A DNA stretch of 64,000 nt from Streptomyces sp. GESEQ-4 (GCF_017948455.1 NZ_JAFFSU010000013.1:124001-188000), one strand, 5' to 3'. Shown: positions 40,761 to 49,864, counted from the first letter of the stretch. A program made the numbers and translations. Notes: generated by a model not told the origin, from the letters alone.

Positions 40761-42818
40761 GTGTCCAAACTGACCGACGTGCCCAAACGGATTCTGATCG
40801 GGCGCGCACTGCGCAGTGATCGGCTGGGGGAAACACTCCTGCCGAAGCGCATCGCCCTACCCGTCTTCGCCTCCGACCCGCTGTCCTCCGTGGCGTACGC
40901 GCCCGGAGAGGTGCTGCTGGTCCTGTCGATCGCGGGCGTGTCGGCATACCACTTCAGCCCCTGGATCGCGGTCGCGGTCGTCGTGCTGATGTTCACGGTG
41001 GTCGCCTCCTACCGGCAGAACGTGCACGCCTACCCGAGCGGCGGCGGCGACTACGAGGTGGCCAACACCAACCTCGGCAACAAGGCGGGCCTGACCGTCG
41101 CGAGCGCGCTGCTCGTCGACTACGTCCTCACCGTCGCCGTGTCGATCTCGTCCGGCATCGAGAACCTCGGCTCCGCGATCCCCTTCGTGGTCGAGCACAA
41201 GGTGGCCTGCGCGATCGCCGTGATCGTGCTGCTGACACTGATGAACCTGCGCGGAGTGAAGGAGTCCGGCAAGCTCTTCGCGATCCCGACGTACGTCTTC
41301 GTCGCGGGCGTGTTCATCATGATCGCGTGGGGCGCGTTCCGCGGGCTGGTGCTCGACGACCCGATGCGGGCGCCGACGGCGTCGTACGAGATCAAGGCGG
41401 AGCACCAGGGCCTGGCGGGTTTCGCGCTGGTCTTCCTGCTCCTGCGCGCCTTCTCCTCCGGCTGTGCCGCGCTCACCGGTGTGGAGGCGATCTCCAACGG
41501 TGTCCCGGCCTTCCGCAAGCCCAAGTCGAAGAACGCGGCGACCACGCTGGCGATGATGGGTCTGCTCGCCGTCACCATGTTCTGCGGGATCATCGGGCTG
41601 GCCATGGCGACCAAGGTCCGCATGGCCGAGAACCCGGCCGTCGACCTGCTCAGCAACGGTGTCGCGCTCGGCTCCGACTACGTCCAGAACCCGGTCATCA
41701 CCCAGGTCGCCGAGGCCGTCTTCGGCAAGGGCAGCTTCCTGTTCGTGATCCTCGCGACGGCCACCGCGCTGGTGCTGTTCCTCGCGGCCAACACCGCGTA
41801 CAACGGCTTCCCGGTGCTCGGCTCGATCCTCGCCCAGGACCGCTATCTGCCCCGCCAACTGCACACCCGCGGCGACCGGCTCGCCTTCTCCAACGGCATC
41901 GTGCTGCTGGCCGGCGCGGCCATTCTGCTGGTGTGGATGTACGGCGCCGACTCCACCCGGCTGATCCAGCTCTACATCGTCGGCGTGTTCGTCTCCTTCA
42001 CGCTCAGCCAGACCGGCATGGTCCGCCACTGGAACCGCCACCTCGCCACCGAGAAGGACCCCGCCAAGCGCCGCCACATGATCCGCTCCCGCGCGATCAA
42101 CACCTTCGGCGCCTTCTTCACCGGCCTGGTGCTGGTCGTCGTCCTGGTCACCAAGTTCACCCACGGCGCCTGGGTCGCGCTGCTCGGCATGGTGATCTTC
42201 TACGTCACGATGTCGGCCATCCGCCGCCACTACGACCACGTCTCCGAGGAACTCGCCGCCCCCGAGGGCCCGAGCGACGACAGCGTACGACCGTCCCGCG
42301 TGCACTCCGTCGTCCTGATCTCCAAGATCCACCGCCCCACCCTGCGCGCCCTGGCCTACGCCAAGCTGATGCGCTCGGACACCCTCGAGGCGCTCAGCGT
42401 CAACGTCGACCCGGCCGAGACCAAGGCGCTGCGCGCGGAGTGGGAACGGCGCGGGATCGACGTACCGCTGAAGGTGCTGGACTCGCCGTACCGGGAGATC
42501 ACGCGGCCGATCATCGAGTACGTCAAGAACGTGCGCCGGGAGTCGCCGCGCGACGCCGTGTCGGTGATCATCCCCGAGTACGTCGTCGGCCACTGGTACG
42601 AGCATCTGCTGCACAACCAGAGCGCGCTCCGCCTGAAGGGCCGGCTGCTGTTCACGCCGGGTGTCATGGTGACCTCGGTGCCCTACCAGCTGGAGTCGTC
42701 CGAGCTCGCGAAGAAGCGGGCGCGGAAGGAGTGGAACGCGCCGGGGTCGGTGCGGCGTGGTCCCGCGGAGCAGCGGCCGAAGGAGCCGAGTGCGAAGGAG
42801 CCGAGCGGGAAGGAGTGA
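40761..42818 (+). CDS. APC-superfamily permease (amino acid or potassium type)
   Basis: A 685-residue protein. Residues 1-480 hold about 12 transmembrane helices of the amino acid-polyamine-organocation superfamily (FASDPLSSVAYAPGEVLLVLS, YPSGGGDYEVANTNLG, SSGCAALTGVEAISNGVPAF). A C-terminal cytosolic domain of about 200 residues starts at VVLISKIHRPTLRALAYA. This layout resembles KimA-like high-affinity potassium importers as well as amino acid permeases. Position beside two TrkA-type regulators favours potassium. The GTG at 40761 is probably leaderless. Confidence 0.85.
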   Translation: MSKLTDVPKRILIGRALRSDRLGETLLPKRIALPVFASDPLSSVAYAPGEVLLVLSIAGVSAYHFSPWIAVAVVVLMFTVVASYRQNVHAYPSGGGDYEVANTNLGNKAGLTVASALLVDYVLTVAVSISSGIENLGSAIPFVVEHKVACAIAVIVLLTLMNLRGVKESGKLFAIPTYVFVAGVFIMIAWGAFRGLVLDDPMRAPTASYEIKAEHQGLAGFALVFLLLRAFSSGCAALTGVEAISNGVPAFRKPKSKNAATTLAMMGLLAVTMFCGIIGLAMATKVRMAENPAVDLLSNGVALGSDYVQNPVITQVAEAVFGKGSFLFVILATATALVLFLAANTAYNGFPVLGSILAQDRYLPRQLHTRGDRLAFSNGIVLLAGAAILLVWMYGADSTRLIQLYIVGVFVSFTLSQTGMVRHWNRHLATEKDPAKRRHMIRSRAINTFGAFFTGLVLVVVLVTKFTHGAWVALLGMVIFYVTMSAIRRHYDHVSEELAAPEGPSDDSVRPSRVHSVVLISKIHRPTLRALAYAKLMRSDTLEALSVNVDPAETKALRAEWERRGIDVPLKVLDSPYREITRPIIEYVKNVRRESPRDAVSVIIPEYVVGHWYEHLLHNQSALRLKGRLLFTPGVMVTSVPYQLESSELAKKRARKEWNAPGSVRRGPAEQRPKEPSAKEPSGKE

Positions 42819-42914
42819 CGTGCGGCTGAGCACGTAGACTGGTGGGCTGTTGTCCCGCGGTTCCCCTTGACCGCCCGTTTCCCTTTTCCTTTGACGTTGT
42901 GGAGTCACCCCGCC

Positions 42915-44246
42915 ATGCAGGCAGAACCGAAGAAGTCGCTGGTCGGGGAGGAGTACGAGGTCGAGATCGGGCCCGTCGCACACGGCGGGCACTGCATCGC
43001 CCGTACGGAGTCGGGGCAGGTGCTGTTCGTCCGGCACGCGCTGCCCGGTGAGCGGGTCGTGGCGCGGGTGACCGAGGGCGAGGAAGGCTCCCGTTTCCTG
43101 CGCGCGGACGCGGTGGAGGTGCTGTCCGCCTCCAAGGACCGGGTCGAGGCGCCCTGTCCCTACGCCGGTCCGGGGCGCTGCGGCGGCTGCGACTGGCAGC
43201 ACGCCAAGCCCGGCGCCCAGCGGCGGCTGAAGGGCGAGGTCATCGCCGAGCAGTTGCAGCGGCTGGCGGGGCTGACGCCCGAGGAGGCCGGCTGGGACGG
43301 CACGGTGATGCCGGCCGAGGGCGACAAGCTGCCCGCCGGTGAGGTCCCGGCGTGGCGGACGCGGGTGCAGTACGCCGTGGACGCCGAGACGGGACGGGCG
43401 GGTCTGCGCCGGCACCGCTCGCACGAGGTGGAGCCGATCGACCACTGCATGATCGCGGCCGAGGGTGTCAGCGAGCTGGGCATCGAGAAGCGTGACTGGA
43501 CGGGCATGGAGTCAGTCGAGGCGATCGCGGCGACGGGGTCGCAGGACCGCCAGGTGATCCTGACGCCGAGGCCGGGCGCGCGGCTGCCGCTCGTCGAGCT
43601 GGACAAGCCGGTGTCCGTGCTGCGGGTGGAGGAGAAGGACGGCGGCGTCCACCGCGTCCACGGCCGTCCCTTCGTCCGCGAACGCGCCGACGGCCGCACC
43701 CACCGCGTCGGCAACGGCGGCTTCTGGCAGGTCCACCCGAAGGCCGCGGACACGCTCGTGACGGCGGTCATGCAAGGGCTGCTCCCACGCAAGGGCGACA
43801 TGGCGCTCGACCTCTACTGCGGCGTCGGCCTCTTCGCCGGCGCCCTGGCCGACCGGCTCGGCGAGAAGGGCGCGGTGCTCGGCATCGAATCCGGCAAGCG
43901 GGCCGTCGAAGACGCCCGGCACAACCTCGCCGACTTCCCCCGCGTCCGCATCGAACAGGGCAAGGTCGAGTCGGTCCTGCCGCGCACGGGCATCACCGAG
44001 GTCGACCTGATCGTCCTCGACCCGCCTCGGGCGGGAGCGGGCCGGAAGACGGTCGAGCATCTCTCCTCGCTCGGCGCCCGTCGTATCGCGTACGTGGCGT
44101 GCGATCCGGCGGCGCTGGCGCGGGACTTGGGGTATTTCCGGGATGGGGGGTATCGGGTGCGGATGTTGCGGGCGTTCGATCTGTTTCCGATGACTCATCA
44201 TGTGGAGTGCGTGGCGGTTCTTGAGCCCGCCACAAAGGGACTGTGA
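42915..44246 (+). CDS. TRAM-domain RNA (uracil-5-)methyltransferase (TrmA/RlmD family)
   Basis: A 443-residue SAM-dependent methyltransferase. An N-terminal TRAM RNA-binding domain (about 10-70) is followed by an iron-sulfur-type cysteine set Cys81, Cys89 and Cys92 (CPYAGPGRCGGC) and a further Cys in IDHCMIA. The SAM site is LDLYCGVGLFAG. The DPPRAGAG motif and the catalytic Cys of AYVACDPAALARD complete the family pattern. It methylates uridines in rRNA or tRNA. The ATG at 42915 follows GTGGAGTCACC. It ends the conserved chromosomal part of the window. Confidence 0.93.
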   Translation: MQAEPKKSLVGEEYEVEIGPVAHGGHCIARTESGQVLFVRHALPGERVVARVTEGEEGSRFLRADAVEVLSASKDRVEAPCPYAGPGRCGGCDWQHAKPGAQRRLKGEVIAEQLQRLAGLTPEEAGWDGTVMPAEGDKLPAGEVPAWRTRVQYAVDAETGRAGLRRHRSHEVEPIDHCMIAAEGVSELGIEKRDWTGMESVEAIAATGSQDRQVILTPRPGARLPLVELDKPVSVLRVEEKDGGVHRVHGRPFVRERADGRTHRVGNGGFWQVHPKAADTLVTAVMQGLLPRKGDMALDLYCGVGLFAGALADRLGEKGAVLGIESGKRAVEDARHNLADFPRVRIEQGKVESVLPRTGITEVDLIVLDPPRAGAGRKTVEHLSSLGARRIAYVACDPAALARDLGYFRDGGYRVRMLRAFDLFPMTHHVECVAVLEPATKGL

Positions 44247-44861
44247 CCCGCAGTTTTCCTCGGCCGCTCGGGCGCGTCCGGGTGCGCTCGACGTGTTGCC
44301 CGAAATGCCCGACGTGGAACGAGTCCGTGGTACCGGCGAGTGGGCTTGACCTGCGGCTTCGTGGGCGTCTCGCTAGATGTTGGATGCGTTCTCCTCGGTT
44401 CTTGCGAGGGTGATGCCTGCCGCCCAGGGGCCCAGCGGGCCGAGCCTCGAGGTCACGGTGAGACCGCTACCTCGGGAAGAGGGACCCGCACTGTCTCGCG
44501 TCGTAGCGCGTGGGCGATGGCGTGAGCCTCGATGCCGGCCTGACGAAGGACACCTGTGAGTGGATTGGTGTATCCGGCGAAGTAAAGGCGCGCGGCTTCG
44601 GGATGGGTCTGTGCCCCTACGGCGATGACAGTGTCGGGTCGTAGTCGAGTGCCCCTTCGCGGGAATTGCGGGTGTACGGGCCGGCCGCGTGCCGTCCGCC
44701 CCGTGCGCGTCGGATACCGACGGGGCGCGCGTGTGACCGACCGTGACGTCAACTCCACTTGACTGCATCACTGGTTCGGGCGGATCGGGGTGGGCCGTGC
44801 TTAGCGGGTGCATCTCCTGAAAAGAATCATTTCGACAACACGCTGCCGAAAGGACCAATTC
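44247..44861. other. Decayed, mostly non-coding boundary of the second accessory region
   Basis: This 615-nt stretch contains no intact gene. It carries the C-terminal remnant of a flavin monooxygenase on the minus strand (separate entry). Another minus-strand frame ends near 44373 with a plausible protein-like tail (GPLGPWAAGITLARTEENASNI, not recognised). Codon bias breaks down and frames are interrupted, as in degenerate DNA. I see no tRNA, transposase or integrase remnant. Confidence 0.6.
44453..44638 (-). pseudogene. C-terminal remnant of a flavin-containing monooxygenase
   Basis: The last 61 codons of this frame contain RLYFAGYTNPLTGVLRQAG followed by IEAHAIAHALRRE, which matches the conserved C-terminal region of CzcO-type FMOs (typically YFVGYTNPxxGxLREIGIEARRIAR). 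Upstream the frame loses similarity and no FAD- or NADP-binding motif is present, so only the 3' end of a former gene survives. It is not expected to make a functional protein. Confidence 0.65.
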
Positions 44862-45170
44862 ATGCGTTGCGCCGCTGTCTTCATGTTCGCCGCCGCCGGT
44901 GCGCTGCTCGCGGCAAGCGCCGCCACCGGCACGGCTGCCGCGGCGGAGCAGGGCGATGTGGTGGTGTTCACCACCGAAGCGACGCCGCTGACTGTCTATC
45001 GCGATCCGCAAGGGTGCCAGAAGCTTCCGCTCGACGCGCATGTGCTGACGAACCACACCGATCGTCCGGTCACCGTCCACGCCGACCCGTTCTGTCTGAC
45101 ACCCGGCCTCACCGTGGAGCCCGGATACGGCTCGCACGTCGCGCCCGGCAGCGGCAGTTTCTCCGCCTGA
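44862..45170 (+). CDS. Small secreted protein with two cysteines
   Basis: A 102-residue protein with a clear Sec signal peptide: basic start MRC, hydrophobic AAVFMFAAAGALLAAS, and an AAAA-EQ cleavage region near residue 28. The mature part of about 74 residues has exactly two cysteines, Cys52 and Cys78, likely disulfide bonded, in a beta-rich domain with TVHADPFCLTPGLTVEPGYGSHV. I recognise no family. GAAAGGACCAATTC precedes the ATG. It stands alone ahead of the nucleotide-sugar dehydrogenase gene. Confidence 0.75.
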   Translation: MRCAAVFMFAAAGALLAASAATGTAAAAEQGDVVVFTTEATPLTVYRDPQGCQKLPLDAHVLTNHTDRPVTVHADPFCLTPGLTVEPGYGSHVAPGSGSFSA

Positions 45171-45219
45171 GCCCCTCCTGTTTCCGTTCACCCCCACACC
45201 CTCAGGAGAACGTACGCAC

Positions 45220-46479
45220 ATGGCCACCGATCTCGTCGTCATCGGGCTGGGGCATGTCGGGCTGCCGCTGTCCAGAGCCGCCGTCTCGGCAGGTCTGGCG
45301 ACCGTGGGGTACGACGTGTCCGGCACGGTGGTGTCGGGACTCGCCGCAGGCCGCTCCCATGTCGGCGGCGTCTTGGACGCCGAGGTCGCGGGCATGCTGG
45401 GCGCGGGCTTTCATGCCACGACCGACCCAGCAATCCTGGACGGCGCGCAGACCGTGGTGATCTGTGTGCCGACCGGACTCACACCGGAGGGCTTACCCGA
45501 CCTGTCCGCGGTCGAGGACGCAGCCCGGGTCGTCGCCGCCCGGCTGCGCCCCGGCATGCTCGTCGTCCTGGAGTCCACCAGCTATCCCGGCACCACGGAG
45601 GACGTCGTGCGGCCGCTGCTGGAGCAGGGCAGCGGGCTGCAGGCGGGCGAGGACTTCCACCTTGCGTATTCGCCGCAGCGCATCGACCCCGGCAACGAGA
45701 CGTGGACCATCCGCAACACGCCCAAGGTCGTGAGCGGTTGCAGCGCGCTGTGCGCCAAGTACGCCGTCGCGTTCTACTCCCGGTTCGTGGACCACCTCGT
45801 CGTAGCTCGCGGTACGCGGGAGGCGGAGATGGCCAAACTCCTGGAAAACACCTACCGGTACGTCAACATGGCCCTGGTCAACGAAGTGGCACTGTTCTGC
45901 CACGAGACCGGCATCGACATCTGGGACGTGCTGCACTGCGCCGCATCCAAGCCGTTCGGCTTCGCACCCTTCAGGCCCGGCCCCGGCGTCGGCGGACACT
46001 GCATTCCCGTCGACCCCCGCTATCTCGCCGCGCGGGCCGAATCCCAGGGCTTCGCCTTCCGCACGCTGGCAGCCGCCCACGAGGTCCTCGGCCGTATGCC
46101 GAACCATGTCGTGGACCGAGCGTTGGGTCTGCTCACCGACGTCCGGGGCCGCCCTGAGGGCGCACGCGCCCTGCTGCTCGGCATCACCTACAAAGCGGAT
46201 GTGGCCGACGTCCGGGAGACGCCGGCGCACCCGGTGGCGGCAGGACTGCTCGCCGCCGGTGCCGAGGTGTCCTACCACGACCCGTACATAGCCGAGTTCA
46301 CGGTCGGCGGACGGTCGTTGCCGCGCACCGAAAACCTCCAGGAAGCCATGGCCCAGGCCGATGTGGCGATCCTGTTGCAGGACCACGCCTGTTACGCCAG
46401 GGAAGCACTGGGCCAGGCCCGCTGCGCCCTGCTCGACACCCGCGGCAAAGCCGTGGGCAGCCGGGTCACCCTTCTCTGA
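45220..46479 (+). CDS. Nucleotide-sugar (UDP-GlcNAc/ManNAc or UDP-Glc type) 6-dehydrogenase
   Basis: A 419-residue dehydrogenase of the UDP-glucose/GDP-mannose family. It has the NAD site GLGHVG at residues 9-14, the central Lys206/Asn210 helix (KLLENTYRYVNMAL), catalytic Cys261 in GPGVGGHCIPVDPRYL and the C-terminal GITYKADVADVRETPA. It oxidises C6 of a nucleotide sugar to the uronic acid in two NAD-dependent steps. The sequence is nearer to WbpA-type enzymes acting on N-acetylamino sugars than to plain UDP-glucose dehydrogenases, judged by eye. It may supply the sugar acted on by the Gfo/Idh and DegT enzymes downstream. Confidence 0.85.
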   Translation: MATDLVVIGLGHVGLPLSRAAVSAGLATVGYDVSGTVVSGLAAGRSHVGGVLDAEVAGMLGAGFHATTDPAILDGAQTVVICVPTGLTPEGLPDLSAVEDAARVVAARLRPGMLVVLESTSYPGTTEDVVRPLLEQGSGLQAGEDFHLAYSPQRIDPGNETWTIRNTPKVVSGCSALCAKYAVAFYSRFVDHLVVARGTREAEMAKLLENTYRYVNMALVNEVALFCHETGIDIWDVLHCAASKPFGFAPFRPGPGVGGHCIPVDPRYLAARAESQGFAFRTLAAAHEVLGRMPNHVVDRALGLLTDVRGRPEGARALLLGITYKADVADVRETPAHPVAAGLLAAGAEVSYHDPYIAEFTVGGRSLPRTENLQEAMAQADVAILLQDHACYAREALGQARCALLDTRGKAVGSRVTLL

Positions 46480-46674
46480 TCCTCGCGCCGGCTGGAGCCG
46501 GTGCCTCCTCGCGTCGGCCTGAGCCGGCGTCTCCCCCTGCCGGCCGTCGCCGGCCCCAGAGCCCGCGCAGCGGTACCGCCCTGCGCGGTCGCGGCCCTGC
46601 CCAGGTGCCGCGGTCCGTCATCCACCCGACACCACTCGAAACCATCGGACACCGTCCGAGACTAGGAGAGACAC

Positions 46675-47208
46675 ATGAGCACCGCTGTCGCCAACGACCG
46701 CCTGGTGAAGCGCTTCGAGAAGTGGGACACCGACGGCAACGGCGTCCTGGAGGCGAGCGACTTCCAGGGCGAGGCCGCCCGGATCGCCCAGAACCTCGGC
46801 AAGAGCGCCGACTCCCCGGAAGTGCAGGAGCTCCACAGCGCGTTCCAGGGGCTGTACCAGCATCTGGCCCAGAAGGCCGGCGTCCCGGCCGGTGGCGCCA
46901 TCAGCCGGGAGCAGTTCCTCGACGCCACGGGGGAGATGCTGTTCAAGGAGGGGGAGGCGAGCTTCAACCGCGCGCTCTCTCCCGTCGTGAAGGCGCTGAT
47001 CCGCCTGTGCGACGACAACCACGACGGCGAGATCGACGCCCGTGAGTTCCAGGCCTGGCTGTCCGCCGTCGGCGTGCCGGCCTCCCAGGCCGGGAAGATG
47101 TTCCAGAAGGTGGACACGAACGGCGACGGAAGGCTGTCCGAGGACGAACTGCTGCAGGTCGTCCGTGACTTCCACTTCGGCCGCCTGGAGGTCGACCTGC
47201 TCGGCTGA
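46675..47208 (+). CDS. EF-hand calcium-binding protein (calerythrin-like)
   Basis: A 177-residue, all-helical protein with three canonical EF-hand loops: DTDGNGVLEASD (18-29), DDNHDGEIDARE (113-124) and DTNGDGRLSEDE (147-158). A degenerate second hand without calcium ligands lies near 67-82. This is the calerythrin / sarcoplasmic-calcium-binding layout known in Streptomyces and Saccharopolyspora. It is cytoplasmic and acts as a calcium buffer or sensor. It follows the dehydrogenase by about 195 nt of hairpin-rich sequence and has its own ribosome binding site (CTAGGAGAGACAC). Confidence 0.92.
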   Translation: MSTAVANDRLVKRFEKWDTDGNGVLEASDFQGEAARIAQNLGKSADSPEVQELHSAFQGLYQHLAQKAGVPAGGAISREQFLDATGEMLFKEGEASFNRALSPVVKALIRLCDDNHDGEIDAREFQAWLSAVGVPASQAGKMFQKVDTNGDGRLSEDELLQVVRDFHFGRLEVDLLG

Positions 47209-47237
47209 CCTGCTCGGCTGAGCTGCCCGAGCGGCAG

Positions 47238-47273
47238 CTGTGACCCGGGTGGGCAACCACCCGGGTTCCACAG
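47238..47273. terminator. Hairpin between convergent EF-hand and small unknown genes
   Basis: A 10-bp stem ACCCGGGTGG/CCACCCGGGT (47243-47252 with 47257-47266, loop GCAA) is extended by outer CTGTG/CACAG pairing across a bulge. It serves both strands. Confidence 0.75.
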
Positions 47274-47284
47274 CCAGATGCCCT

Positions 47285-47731
47285 TCAGGCACCGGGCGGC
47301 GCGGGAACCGTGCCGTGGCTCCCGGCCCGGCCCTGGACGAAGGTGACGGTGGTCTCCGGCCGCAGGCCAAGGTCCCCGCCGCTGACCGGACGCGCCGCGT
47401 GGATCAGGATGTTGTAGTGGTTCGGTAGGTGGCAGGCGTCGAAGCCGAGCACCGTGCCGACGGTCGTGTCCCCGATCCGCACCAGGTCACCCCGGTCGAT
47501 CACCCCGCCGCACAACAGCTCGGCGAAGCCCAGGAAACCCACCCGGTCGATCCGGGCGCCCGGGCGCGGGTCCCACTGGTCGGTGGTGACCAGTTCGTGC
47601 ACCTCGCCCCGGCGCACGCAGCGTGCCGCGTGCTCCTCCAGCCGCATGCCCCGGTCCGTGCGGCGATGCACGAGCACCTTGACCAGTGATCCGCGCACCA
47701 CGCGCTTCGGGCCGTCCTCCGCCGGATTCAC
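47285..47731 (-). CDS. Small unknown protein, possibly DUF6917
   Basis: A 148-residue soluble protein with RGSLVKVLVHRRTDRGMRLEE near the start and the distinctive GTVLGFDACHLPNHYNILIH in the middle. It has the feel of a small beta-barrel protein that often sits in biosynthetic clusters; DUF6917 is my tentative family name from memory. The GTG start at 47731 overlaps the Gfo/Idh stop (GTGA), so it is the last gene of the minus-strand operon. Function unknown. Confidence 0.6.
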   Translation of the reverse strand: MNPAEDGPKRVVRGSLVKVLVHRRTDRGMRLEEHAARCVRRGEVHELVTTDQWDPRPGARIDRVGFLGFAELLCGGVIDRGDLVRIGDTTVGTVLGFDACHLPNHYNILIHAARPVSGGDLGLRPETTVTFVQGRAGSHGTVPAPPGA

Positions 47732-48678
47732 CGGTCCGCCTCCGCTGCGGTCGCGTCCAACGCGGGCCGGGCACAGCGGTAGGCCGCCTCCACCAGTTCC
47801 AGCGCGGCCAGGCCGCCGTGCGCCCCCGGGCCGGCCGGGGCACCGGTACGGACCAGCGCGGCGAACTCGGTGAGGATCGCCTCGTACTCGTGCCAGAGCG
47901 ACGCCTTGAAGCCGGCGTGTCCGGCCAGCATGTCGGCGTGCAGCACCTCTCCGCCGGCCAGCTCCACCTCGATGTCCTTGCGTTCTCCCGGGTACGACCA
48001 GTCCAGCTCGACCGAGGCCGTGGTTCCCGTACGGCCACGCAGGCGGATCACCGCCTGACGGTCGACGCCGGAACCGTCGCGGTGGATCTCGCAGCCGGTG
48101 ACGGCGAGTTCACCGAGCAGGAGCCGCACCAGGTCGAGGGCGTTGGGGCCGTTGTCCGCCACACAGCCGCCGCCGCAGCGGGCCGGGTCCAAATACCAGT
48201 CCTCGCCGCCGAGGTGCTCCTCGATGCGCTCCAGATAGCGCACGCGGACGGAGCGGATCTCCCGGCCCGTCGTCCGGCGTGCCAGTGCGCGGACGGCGTC
48301 GTTGTAGCGGCGGTGGAACGCCGTCAGCAGCGGGACTTCGTAGCGCCGTGCCAGATCCACCAGCACGGACCCCTCGGCCGCGGTCAGGGCGAGGGGCTTC
48401 TCGACGCAGACCGGGACGCCGGCGGCCAGGGCGTCCCGGCACAGGGGCAGGTGAACGTCGTTGGGCACGGCCACGACGAGGGCGTCCGGTCGTGCCCGGT
48501 CCAGCAGCGTGCGGTGGTCGCTGAAGCGTGCCACCGGGCCAGGGAACTGCTCCAGGGTCTGGGCGCGGGTGTCGCACACGGCGGTCAGCCGCCACTCGGG
48601 CAGCCGTTCCGCGGCGGCCAGGTAGTAGGGGGAGATGGCGCCGAGACCTACGACGCCGAGCCGCAAGGGTCCGGTCAT
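47728..48678 (-). CDS. Gfo/Idh/MocA-family oxidoreductase 1
   Basis: A 316-residue NAD(P)-dependent dehydrogenase: Rossmann motif GLGAIS at residues 11-16, the EKPLAL motif with catalytic Lys94, and a C-terminal alpha/beta domain (CVADNGPNALDLVRLLLG). Members oxidise a secondary hydroxyl of a sugar, cyclitol or nucleotide sugar to a ketone. With a DegT aminotransferase it would allow amination of that position. The ATG overlaps the Ldh2-type gene stop (ATGA). Confidence 0.88.
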   Translation of the reverse strand: MTGPLRLGVVGLGAISPYYLAAAERLPEWRLTAVCDTRAQTLEQFPGPVARFSDHRTLLDRARPDALVVAVPNDVHLPLCRDALAAGVPVCVEKPLALTAAEGSVLVDLARRYEVPLLTAFHRRYNDAVRALARRTTGREIRSVRVRYLERIEEHLGGEDWYLDPARCGGGCVADNGPNALDLVRLLLGELAVTGCEIHRDGSGVDRQAVIRLRGRTGTTASVELDWSYPGERKDIEVELAGGEVLHADMLAGHAGFKASLWHEYEAILTEFAALVRTGAPAGPGAHGGLAALELVEAAYRCARPALDATAAEADR

Positions 48679-49802
48679 CGCGGACTCCCGGGACCGCCGA
48701 GGAGACCGAGGGCGGTCAGTTCCGCGTGGAGGTGCGGGGGCAGGGGGATGCCGTGGCGGCGGCGCTCGGTGGCGAGTTCCGCCTCCCGCCAGCCCGCATA
48801 GCGCACCGGCTCGCCGCCGGGTACCGGTGGGCAGTCGACGAGTGCGCCGAACAGGGACCGGGTCGCGGCGGCCACGTCCGCGCCGGGGCGCAGCACCTCC
48901 GGGGCGATCGCGAGGAGGAAGAAGCCGATGCCGTCGTCGCTGCCGTGCGGCCGGCCGTCGCCTTCCAGCGCGGCGGGCGCGGGGCCGACGGCCGCGCCGG
49001 ACACGAGGGCGGCCAGCAGTTCCACGGCGATGCCGAGCCCGTAGCCCTTGTGGACGCCGGTCTCGGCCGTGCCGCCCAGCCAGCGCAGGAAGGCCTCGCC
49101 GCGGTCGAAGGCCGCCGGGTCGGTCACCGGGGCTCCCGCCGCGTCCTCCAGCCAGCCGGCGGGCACCGGGGTGCCGCGGCGGGCGGCGACGCGGACCCGC
49201 CCGGTGGGCGCGACGGTGGTGCTCATGTCCAGCAGGAACGGGTGTCCGTCGAGGGCCGGCGCGGCGACACTCAGCGGGTTGGTGCCGAGCATCGCCACCG
49301 CGCCGCCCGGGGGGCGTGCGATGCGCTGGCCGCCGCAGTTGCTCGCGACCACGCCGATCATCCCGGCGTGCGCGGCGCGCACGGCGTGGAAGCCGGCGCA
49401 CCCGAAGTGGGTCGCCCCGCGCACCGACACCAGCCCGACCCCGTGCCGTCCGGCCCGTGCCACGGCGTCGTCCATGGCCTCGGCCGCGGCCCACAGGCCC
49501 AGGGCGCGTCGAGCGTCGACGACCACGCAGGCGCCCAGGTCGTTGAGGGCCTCTGGTTCGGCGCGGGGGTCGCAACGGCCGGACTCCAGCAACGGCAGGT
49601 AGAGCCGGGTGAGGTTGAACACGCCGTGCGAGTCGAGCCCGGTCAGGTCGCCGTGACACAGCGCGTCCGCGGCGAGCCGGGCCCGCGCGTCCGGGATGCC
49701 GTGGCCGGTGAAGAGGCCGGTGAGCGAGGCATGCAGCTCAGCGTGGTCGACGAGGACGGTTGTGTGCTCGGCCGCCGCTCGCGGGGCGGTGGGTGCCGTC
49801 AT
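48675..49802 (-). CDS. Ldh2 (malate/L-lactate dehydrogenase, YlbC-type) family oxidoreductase
   Basis: A 375-residue member of the malate/L-sulfolactate/L-lactate dehydrogenase family, unrelated to classical LDH. It shows the early Ser58-His59-Gly60 of GLDSHGVFNL, VRGATHFGCAGFHA, and the NAD-binding MLGTNPLSVAAPA and MSTTVAPTGRVRV regions. Members reduce or oxidise 2-oxo/2-hydroxy acids or cyclic imines with NAD(P)H. The substrate is unknown. It is co-transcribed with the Gfo/Idh gene; 62 nt separate it from the M20 peptidase gene upstream. Confidence 0.87.
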   Translation of the reverse strand: MTAPTAPRAAAEHTTVLVDHAELHASLTGLFTGHGIPDARARLAADALCHGDLTGLDSHGVFNLTRLYLPLLESGRCDPRAEPEALNDLGACVVVDARRALGLWAAAEAMDDAVARAGRHGVGLVSVRGATHFGCAGFHAVRAAHAGMIGVVASNCGGQRIARPPGGAVAMLGTNPLSVAAPALDGHPFLLDMSTTVAPTGRVRVAARRGTPVPAGWLEDAAGAPVTDPAAFDRGEAFLRWLGGTAETGVHKGYGLGIAVELLAALVSGAAVGPAPAALEGDGRPHGSDDGIGFFLLAIAPEVLRPGADVAAATRSLFGALVDCPPVPGGEPVRYAGWREAELATERRRHGIPLPPHLHAELTALGLLGGPGSPR

Positions 49803-49864
49803 ACGGGATTCCTTACGGGGCGGGCCGTTGTCTTTGTAGGTCGTTCCGTCGGGGGTGGGGTGCG

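Noticed and set aside
40857..43445. 862-codon minus-strand frame opposite the APC permease and TRAM genes
   Set aside because: Antisense shadow. The plus-strand proteins have clear membrane topology and catalytic motifs; the minus-strand translation has none.
44247..44861. tRNA or attachment site at the boundary of the second accessory block
   Set aside because: I looked for a cloverleaf or a repeated tRNA 3' end and saw none; there is no integrase either.
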